This document shows positions 58,060 to 64,000 of a stretch of DNA of 64,000 nt, one piece after another. Source of the DNA: Paraferrimonas sedimenticola. Lineage in GTDB: Bacteria > Pseudomonadota > Gammaproteobacteria > Enterobacterales > Shewanellaceae. The stretch is taken from contig NZ_NRIR01000011.1 in NCBI RefSeq assembly GCF_002282855.1, positions 1 to 64,000 on the forward strand, in the 5' to 3' direction. The notes beneath the pieces were generated by a model. It searched no databases. It had not been told where the DNA came from and saw only the letters and a list, made by a program, of their open reading frames with translations. The position numbers and the translations under genes are program-made. How positions within the stretch are numbered: the first letter of the stretch is position 1; each line of letters starts with the position of its first letter.

Positions 58060-59109
58060 ATGAATTCTATTTTTCGCAGTTTTCATCGCTACATAGGTTT
58101 AGTGATAGCCATCCCATTTATGCTGTGTTGCGCATCCGGCACTCTGCTGCTGTTTAAGCAAAACTGGCTCGAGTGGCAATATCCGCAACTGGCCTCGGCT
58201 AATACCGATGAAGTGTTAGTCGTTCAACAAGCCCAACAACTTAAAAGCATTAGCCGCCAGATTTCGAGTGCAGAATTGAGTTACGCACGAGTGGCCGATG
58301 AGCGTCAGGCCTATGCGTTGGCGGTGGATGTGCTTGGCAGACATTGGTTATTTGATAGGGATGGCCAACTCGTAGTGCGATTTGAAACTTCGCACCCTTG
58401 GGTGTGGCTGCCCAAACTGCACGCCAATTGGATGCTCGGCAAGCCGGGCAAGCAAATCAACGGCATACTATCGATTCTAGTGCTGCTGCTATTGTTGAGT
58501 GCGCTATTGTTGTGTTGGCAAAAATTTGAATGGCGCCACTTACGACGTTGGCTTAGTAAGGAAGAAAGACCGCTGCACCGCAGCTACTTTCGACACATAG
58601 GCCCAGGGTGGTGGGCCTTTCCTGGACTGCTGCTCTTGTGCATCACTGCGGTGCTACTGATATACCGCAGCCCCATCCTGGATGCACTGGAATCACCAAG
58701 CGTGGCCCAGGCCATTGTCAGTGATGCACCAGCTCAAACTGGGACAGGCTGGCAACAAAGGTGGCCACAAGTCGCAAAGCTAATGGAGCAAGACCAACCT
58801 ACCCTTATTCGCTCGGTGGATGCAGCGCAAGGCATTTGGGCGATTCGAGGAAGGGCACCAAATAGCTGGCACCCCCACGGCCGTCAGATGTATCAGTTTC
58901 AGTGGAACAATCACGGCGAATTGATAGCGGCGTCCAAGCGCCAGGCCACAATCGGCGATCGTCTGATAGGCGCGGGTTTCGCGTTGCATGCGGGTCAAGT
59001 GGCAAGGCCTTGGATGCTGTACGCTTTGTTGTTTAGCGGCCTTGCGGTGTTGGCCAGCTTGGCGTATTCACTGCAGCTGGCCTGGCGGAGACGTACAATC
59101 GACGCTTAA
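58060..59109 (+). CDS. PepSY-associated membrane protein (PiuB-like)
   Basis: Inner-membrane protein of 349 aa with four clear membrane segments (about residues 11-32, 144-162, 187-210 and near 316-337). PepSY-type regions lie between them (IRSFHRYIGLVIAIPFMLC start, FETSHPWVWLPKLHANWMLG). Such proteins are commonly encoded beside TonB receptors and are thought to reduce ferric siderophores in the periplasm. It diverges from the receptor across a Fur box and overlaps the convergent MFS gene by 4 bases. Confidence 0.82.
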   Translation: MNSIFRSFHRYIGLVIAIPFMLCCASGTLLLFKQNWLEWQYPQLASANTDEVLVVQQAQQLKSISRQISSAELSYARVADERQAYALAVDVLGRHWLFDRDGQLVVRFETSHPWVWLPKLHANWMLGKPGKQINGILSILVLLLLLSALLLCWQKFEWRHLRRWLSKEERPLHRSYFRHIGPGWWAFPGLLLLCITAVLLIYRSPILDALESPSVAQAIVSDAPAQTGTGWQQRWPQVAKLMEQDQPTLIRSVDAAQGIWAIRGRAPNSWHPHGRQMYQFQWNNHGELIAASKRQATIGDRLIGAGFALHAGQVARPWMLYALLFSGLAVLASLAYSLQLAWRRRTIDA

Positions 59110-60293
59110 TGAGCGGTTATGGCTCGAGCTTCGCTATGCGGCTGGTCTAAATGGCCGCTGTAGCGTGTAAGCGCTAATGCCAGCAGTACAATTACCGCGC
59201 CTACCCAAGGGGTTGCCATCAGTCCAGCGCTATTGACCAACTGACCGCCTAAGGTTGCGCCTGCGGCGATCCCCACATTAAATGCAGCGATGTTTAGCCC
59301 AGAAGCCACGTCTACCGCTTGCGGTACAAAGCGTTCGGCTAACTTAACCACGTACAGCTGCAAGCCAGGAACATTGCCAAAGGCGAAGGCACCCCACACC
59401 AGCACGGTAAGAATCGCAAACACCCAGTGGTAAGCGCTAAGGGCGAACAGCAGCATTACCAGTGCCAAACCTAAGGTGATTCGAGTCAGCGCGGCAATTG
59501 GACCCAAACGGTCTGCCAGCTTACCACCCCAGACATTCCCCACCGCCACTGAAGCACCGTAGATCAGCAGGATTAAGCCTGTCCACTGACTACTCAAACC
59601 ACTGACATCTTCTAAAATCGGCGCCAAGTAGGTGAAAGCGACGAAATGACCGCCGTAGCCCAGCGCAGTAATGGCATAGGCCAGCAACAGTCGTGGATGA
59701 GTGAGGACTTTCGCTTGTACTTTTAGCGAGGTCGCTGGCGGTTGAGCCAGTTTACTTGGCACCCAAATCAAGCTACCAATCAGAGCAATGATCCCAAGTA
59801 CAGACACTGCCAAAAAGGTTGTCTGCCAACCAAAATACTGGCCGATGTAAGTCCCTAACGGTACACCGGTCACTAGTGCAACGGTAAGTCCGCTAAACAT
59901 GGTCGCAATCGCGCTGGCGGCCTTATCTTTGCTGACCAGGCTGGTGGCGATCGTGGAACCAATGGAAAAGAACACACCGTGGGCAAGACCGGTGACAATA
60001 CGGGCAACCACCAGACTGGTGTAACCGGGGGCTTGCCAGGCGAGCAAGTTGCCGATGACAAATAGCGACATGACCGCCAGCAAAGTGCGTTTTCGCGGCC
60101 AACGGTTGGTTAGCGCGGTTAGTACGGGGGCGCCTATCGCCACGCCTGCGGCATATAGACTGACCAGCAGGCCCGCCGAAGGTAATGAAACACCTAAGTC
60201 TTGTGCCATGGTTGGCAATAAGCCAACGATGACAAATTCTGTCGTGCCTATGGCGAAGGCACCTAAAGTTAACGCCAATAAAGCAATGGGCAT
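59106..60293 (-). CDS. MFS transporter, AraJ/YdhP-like sugar or drug efflux family
   Basis: Twelve-helix major facilitator of 395 aa. The N-terminus ALTLGAFAIGTTEFVIVGLLP is the signature of the AraJ/SotB/YdhP/Cmx group (DHA1 drug or sugar exporters), and ALTNRWPRKRTLL is the MFS motif A loop. Substrate unknown. It diverges from a LysR-type regulator gene that probably controls it, and overlaps the PepSY gene by 4 bases at its 3' end. Confidence 0.87.
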   Translation of the reverse strand: MPIALLALTLGAFAIGTTEFVIVGLLPTMAQDLGVSLPSAGLLVSLYAAGVAIGAPVLTALTNRWPRKRTLLAVMSLFVIGNLLAWQAPGYTSLVVARIVTGLAHGVFFSIGSTIATSLVSKDKAASAIATMFSGLTVALVTGVPLGTYIGQYFGWQTTFLAVSVLGIIALIGSLIWVPSKLAQPPATSLKVQAKVLTHPRLLLAYAITALGYGGHFVAFTYLAPILEDVSGLSSQWTGLILLIYGASVAVGNVWGGKLADRLGPIAALTRITLGLALVMLLFALSAYHWVFAILTVLVWGAFAFGNVPGLQLYVVKLAERFVPQAVDVASGLNIAAFNVGIAAGATLGGQLVNSAGLMATPWVGAVIVLLALALTRYSGHLDQPHSEARAITAH

Positions 60294-60413
60294 GGGTTTT
60301 ACACTCGTTCACGGTTTTAGTGGCGAGCATTATTGGCGATTGTTTATTTGTGAAAAATGGGCTAAATAGCAAATTACTTTTGCATTTTTAACAATAACCC
60401 GTGGGAGAGTTCG

Positions 60414-61295
60414 ATGCGCACTCGTTCAGACGATTTGGCCATACTGATTGCTGTAGTCGACAGCGGAGGTTTTTCCGCGGCGGCGGTTTCGCTGGGCTTG
60501 CAGGTGGCGAAGGTGTCGCGTGCAGTCAGTCGTATTGAGCAGCAACTGGGGATGCCCCTGCTCAACCGCACCACTCGCCAGGTCCAGGTCACTGAAGAAG
60601 GGCGCCGGTTTGTAGAGATTGCTCGACAGTCGTTGGCGCAAATTGAATTGGCTGAGGGATTACTGGGCGAGGGGCAGCACAAGCCCATGGGGCGCTTGCG
60701 AGTGGATGCCGCGAGTCCCTTTGTATTGCATCAGTTGGTACCGCTTATCGACGGGTTTCAATCTGAATTCCCTGATATCCAGCTGGAGTTGAGCTCAAAC
60801 GAAGGTTATGTGGATCTATTAGCCCAACGCTGCGACATAGCGATTCGCGTCGGTGCCCTGCAAGACTCGACTTTGTATGCTCGAAAGCTTGGCGACAGTC
60901 CCTTACACATAGTGGCGTCGCCCGATTACTTGTCTTGTCACAGCGAGCCACAAACCCCCGAGGATTTATCTAAGCATCGCACCATCGGCTTTAGCGACGC
61001 GCCCAATTTGAACCAGTGGCCGCTAATTGGCGCCAAACCTATTGTCCCAAGTATTGGCTGTACCAACGGCGAGGTGATCCGCCAGTTGACGCTAAGGGGA
61101 AATGGGCTGGCCTGCCTTTCTGGATTCATGGTCAACCAAGACATGCGCGAAGGCTTGTTGGTTCCTGTGTTAAGCGAGCATCGCCTTGCAAATACCCAGC
61201 GCGAACAGGTCAATGCCGTCTACTATCGCGCATCGGCGGCTTCGCTTCGAATACAGGCGTTTTTAGACTATATTGTTCCTTTGTTGAAACTTTAG
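60414..61295 (+). CDS. LysR-type transcriptional regulator
   Basis: 293 aa, standard LysR layout: winged helix-turn-helix at residues 1-60 (VDSGGFSAAAVSLGLQVAKVSRAVSRIE) and a periplasmic-binding-protein-like effector domain from about 90. Divergent from the MFS transporter with 120 bases between them, the classical arrangement for local control. The effector is unknown. Confidence 0.92.
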   Translation: MRTRSDDLAILIAVVDSGGFSAAAVSLGLQVAKVSRAVSRIEQQLGMPLLNRTTRQVQVTEEGRRFVEIARQSLAQIELAEGLLGEGQHKPMGRLRVDAASPFVLHQLVPLIDGFQSEFPDIQLELSSNEGYVDLLAQRCDIAIRVGALQDSTLYARKLGDSPLHIVASPDYLSCHSEPQTPEDLSKHRTIGFSDAPNLNQWPLIGAKPIVPSIGCTNGEVIRQLTLRGNGLACLSGFMVNQDMREGLLVPVLSEHRLANTQREQVNAVYYRASAASLRIQAFLDYIVPLLKL

Positions 61296-61356
61296 TCATT
61301 GCCAAATCATTCGTTTTGACTATAATCTTCTTTCGATTTGAAAGTTATGGGTTAGC

Positions 61357-62118
61357 ATGTCGAAACGTAACACTCAGCAACGCCGTCGCAACATAGTTTC
61401 CTTGGTAAATGAGCAGGGAGAAGCCAGTGTTGAGCTGCTTGCACAGACATTTGAAACTTCTGAAGTTACGATTCGAAAGGATTTAACCGAGTTAGAGCGT
61501 AGTGGTTTGTTGCTGCGTCGCTTTGGTGGCGCGGTTAGCGTTCCCCAAGAGTTCGTTACCGACCAACCGGTGTCGGCAGCCAAAGAGGCCATTGGTCAAA
61601 TGGCCGCCAGCTTGATAGGCGAGCATCAGCGAGTGGTTATCGACTCCGGCCGCACCACAGCGGCGATGATCCCGCATTTGGAGCACAAAGAAGGCTTGGT
61701 GGTGATGACCAACTCTTTGAATGTAGCCAATGCCATCCATGCGCTAGAAAAGGCACCGACATTATTGATGACCGGTGGCACCTGGGATCCCCACTCCGAA
61801 GCTTTTCAAGGCCGAGTCGCTGAACAGGTATTGCGCTCCTATAACTTCGATCAACTATTTATCGGTGCCGATGGAATCGACATCGAACGCGGCTCAACCA
61901 CGTTTAACGAACTGATTGGCTTATCCAAAGTGATGGCTGACGTTAGTCGCGACGTAGTGGTTATGGTTGAGTCAGACAAGATTGGCCGCAAGATGCCCAA
62001 TCTGGAATTGGATTGGTCGCAGATCAGTGCAGTGATCACCGACAGTCATTTGAGTCAGTCGCAGGCGAAAGCCATTGAAGCGGCTGGAGTGCGCTTGTAC
62101 GTAGCGCCAATCGATTAA
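61357..62118 (+). CDS. DeoR-family regulator upstream of glmS
   Basis: 253 aa: an N-terminal DeoR helix-turn-helix (VELLAQTFETSEVTIRKDLTELERSGLLLRRFGGA, with the conserved DeoR wing) and a C-terminal phosphosugar-sensing domain (VVIDSGRTTAAMIPHLEHK, LMTGGTWDPHSEAFQG, FIGADGID). It starts 18 bases upstream of glmS on the same strand, suggesting control of glucosamine-6-phosphate synthesis or catabolism. Its ligand is inferred to be a phosphorylated sugar. Confidence 0.9.
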   Translation: MSKRNTQQRRRNIVSLVNEQGEASVELLAQTFETSEVTIRKDLTELERSGLLLRRFGGAVSVPQEFVTDQPVSAAKEAIGQMAASLIGEHQRVVIDSGRTTAAMIPHLEHKEGLVVMTNSLNVANAIHALEKAPTLLMTGGTWDPHSEAFQGRVAEQVLRSYNFDQLFIGADGIDIERGSTTFNELIGLSKVMADVSRDVVVMVESDKIGRKMPNLELDWSQISAVITDSHLSQSQAKAIEAAGVRLYVAPID

Positions 62119-62136
62119 TATTTAGAAGGTTAGATT

Positions 62137-63966
62137 ATGTGTGGAATTGTTGGTGCGGTAGCGCAACGAGACGTCGCAGAGATTTTGGTAGAAGGCCTTA
62201 AGCGCCTTGAGTACCGTGGCTATGATTCAGCTGGTGTGGCGCTGATTAACGACGGTCAGCTAGAGCGCGTTCGTCGCGTGGGTAAAGTAGCCGAGCTTGA
62301 GCAGGCGCTGGCGGAAAACCCAGTCGCTGGTGGTACTGGCATCGCCCACACCCGTTGGGCCACCCACGGTGAGCCAAGTGAGCGCAATGCCCACCCTCAT
62401 CACTCGAACAACAACATCGCGGTAGTGCACAACGGCATTATCGAGAACCATGCCGAGCTGCGCGAAGAGCTAAAAGGCTTAGGTTATGTGTTTGAGTCGG
62501 ACACTGACACCGAAGTGATTGGCCACCTAGTACATCACCTGCTGCAAAGCCACGACACTTTGTTGGCCGCGGTACAAGCTACTGTGGCTCGCCTAGAAGG
62601 TGCCTACGGTACTGTGGTTGTGGATCGCAACGACGCTGAGCGCATGATTGTGGCTCGCTCGGGTAGCCCATTGGTTATCGGTTATGGCGTTGGCGAGCAC
62701 TTTATCGCTTCTGACCAACTCGCCCTTTTGCCAGTGACTCGTCGCTTCTCTTTCTTGGAAGAGGGTGATGTGGCTGAAATCACTCGTCGCGAAGTGAACA
62801 TTTTTGATGTCGATGGCAATCCAGTTGAGCGTGAAGCCAAAGAGTCTGAAGTTAGCCATGACGCCGGTGACAAAGGCCAATACCGTCACTACATGCTCAA
62901 AGAAATCTACGAGCAGCCATCGGCGATTCAAAAGACCCTTGAAGGTCGCTTGAGTAACGGTCGTGTTGCCGATAACGCCTTTGGCGAGGGCGCTGACAAG
63001 CTACTTAGCCAAGTTCAGCACGTTCAAATTATTGCCTGCGGTACTAGCTACAACGCAGGCCTTGTGGCCCGTTACTGGCTAGAGCAGCACGCAGGTGTTA
63101 GCTGTAATGTAGAGATTGCCTCTGAGTTCCGCTACCGCAAGTCGCACGTATTCCCGAACTCGCTACTGGTGACCATTTCTCAGTCGGGTGAAACTGCTGA
63201 TACTCTGGCGGCACTGCGTCTGGCCAAAGAAATGGGCTACATGGCCTCTTTGACCATTTGTAACGTGCCAGGCTCTAGCATGGTGCGAGAGTCGGACATG
63301 GCGTACATGATGCAAGCCGGTGCCGAAATTGGCGTGGCGTCCACCAAGGCCTTTACCGTGCAATTGGCAGGCTTGTTGATGCTTACCGCCGCAGTGGGTC
63401 GTCACAATGCCATGTCGGCTGATACCGAAGCGCACATTGTGCAGTCGCTACTATCACTACCGGCCAAAATCGAGCAATCACTGGGCATGGCCGAGTCGAT
63501 TGAATCTTTGGCGGAAGATTTTGCTGAGAAGCATCACGCGCTGTTCTTAGGTCGCGGTGAGCAATCGCCAATAGCGATGGAAGGTGCGCTTAAGCTTAAA
63601 GAGATTTCTTACATTCACGCCGAAGCTTACGCCGCAGGTGAGCTGAAGCACGGCCCATTGGCGCTGATCGACGCCGATATGCCAGTAATCGTGGTAGCAC
63701 CGAACAACGAGCTACTAGAAAAGCTGAAATCCAACGTGGAAGAGGTTCGTGCTCGTGGCGGTTTGATGTACGTATTTGCCGATGCGGATGCCAAATTTGA
63801 GTCGGATGACACCATGAAGGTGTTGGACGTACCCCATTGTGACGAGTTTATCGCGCCAATCATCTACACCTTGCCGTTGCAGTTGTTGTCTTACTACGTG
63901 GCCCTTATCAAAGGCACCGATGTGGACCAACCGCGTAACCTTGCCAAGTCAGTAACGGTTGAGTAA
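62137..63966 (+). CDS. glmS: glutamine--fructose-6-phosphate aminotransferase GlmS
   Basis: Makes glucosamine-6-phosphate from fructose-6-phosphate and glutamine; 609 aa. Cys2 of [12 protein letters not shown] is the glutaminase nucleophile; [11 protein letters not shown] and [13 protein letters not shown] follow. Two SIS sugar-isomerase domains ([20 protein letters not shown] and the second from about residue 450) and the C-terminal LAKSVTVE complete it. Preceded by a DeoR regulator; with glmU it feeds cell-envelope amino sugar synthesis. Confidence 0.99.
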   Translation: MCGIVGAVAQRDVAEILVEGLKRLEYRGYDSAGVALINDGQLERVRRVGKVAELEQALAENPVAGGTGIAHTRWATHGEPSERNAHPHHSNNNIAVVHNGIIENHAELREELKGLGYVFESDTDTEVIGHLVHHLLQSHDTLLAAVQATVARLEGAYGTVVVDRNDAERMIVARSGSPLVIGYGVGEHFIASDQLALLPVTRRFSFLEEGDVAEITRREVNIFDVDGNPVEREAKESEVSHDAGDKGQYRHYMLKEIYEQPSAIQKTLEGRLSNGRVADNAFGEGADKLLSQVQHVQIIACGTSYNAGLVARYWLEQHAGVSCNVEIASEFRYRKSHVFPNSLLVTISQSGETADTLAALRLAKEMGYMASLTICNVPGSSMVRESDMAYMMQAGAEIGVASTKAFTVQLAGLLMLTAAVGRHNAMSADTEAHIVQSLLSLPAKIEQSLGMAESIESLAEDFAEKHHALFLGRGEQSPIAMEGALKLKEISYIHAEAYAAGELKHGPLALIDADMPVIVVAPNNELLEKLKSNVEEVRARGGLMYVFADADAKFESDDTMKVLDVPHCDEFIAPIIYTLPLQLLSYYVALIKGTDVDQPRNLAKSVTVE

Positions 63967-63986
63967 CCAGAAATTAGTTTTAATTG

Positions 63987-64000
63987 AAAGGCGACCCTTC
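63987..64000 (+). terminator. possible left arm of the glmS terminator (cut by the window edge)
   Basis: AAAGGCGACC at 63987-63996 is the same sequence as the left arm of the yidC terminator; the right arm would lie beyond the end of the window. Inferred only. Confidence 0.35.

Overview
The window is the replication-origin region of a gammaproteobacterial chromosome, about 50% GC by eye. Gene order (yrdA/aroE-hemF-tsaC-purE, smg-dprA-lysM, def-fmt-rsmB-trkA, hemG-trkH-yigZ-pepQ/fadBA, glyQS, gyrB-recF-dnaN-dnaA/rpmH-rnpA-yidDC-mnmE, mioC-oriC-mnmG-rsmG-parAB-atp-glmU-glmS) and protein sequence both point to Alteromonadales, closest in layout to Shewanella, Ferrimonas or Paraferrimonas. This placement is inferred from recalled synteny, not from a search.

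Left part (1-20.7 kb): the first 400 bases hold the promoter and boxA leader of a leftward rRNA operon whose 16S gene lies off the edge. Then come two leftward housekeeping operons (purE-tsaC-hemF-aroE and lysM-dprA-smg), the rightward def-fmt-rsmB-trkA operon, a leftward pepQ-orf-yigZ-trkH-hemG-hemG operon with two HemG paralogues and one unrecognised membrane protein, and the fadBA beta-oxidation operon.

Middle (20.7-37 kb): codBA (cytosine uptake and deamination), tusA, a very large exported beta-propeller/amidohydrolase protein, tag, glyQS, and the leftward dnaA-dnaN-recF-gyrB operon.

Origin and right part (37-64 kb): rpmH-rnpA-yidD-yidC-mnmE, a GyrI-like protein, mioC, then a classical oriC at about 42.11-42.55 kb with at least six DnaA boxes, about 15 GATC sites and an AT-rich unwinding element next to mnmG. 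A second GATC- and DnaA-box-rich region lies upstream of dnaA. mnmG-rsmG-parA-parB and the full nine-gene ATP synthase operon follow, then glmU, a Fur-box-controlled TonB receptor/PepSY pair, an MFS/LysR pair, and a DeoR regulator with glmS. Four parS-type palindromes (near 1.2, 25.7, 27.0 and 33.2 kb) lie left of oriC; three of them sit inside coding sequence and all are presumably bound by the ParB encoded here.

No IS element, prophage, CRISPR array or tRNA gene was seen. Most of the window is conserved core. The items most worth a second look are the parS cluster, the two origin-like regions, the tandem HemG pair, the unknown membrane protein coupled to yigZ, the beta-propeller/amidohydrolase fusion and a nested palindromic repeat between atpC and glmU. 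No clearly new biological system was found.
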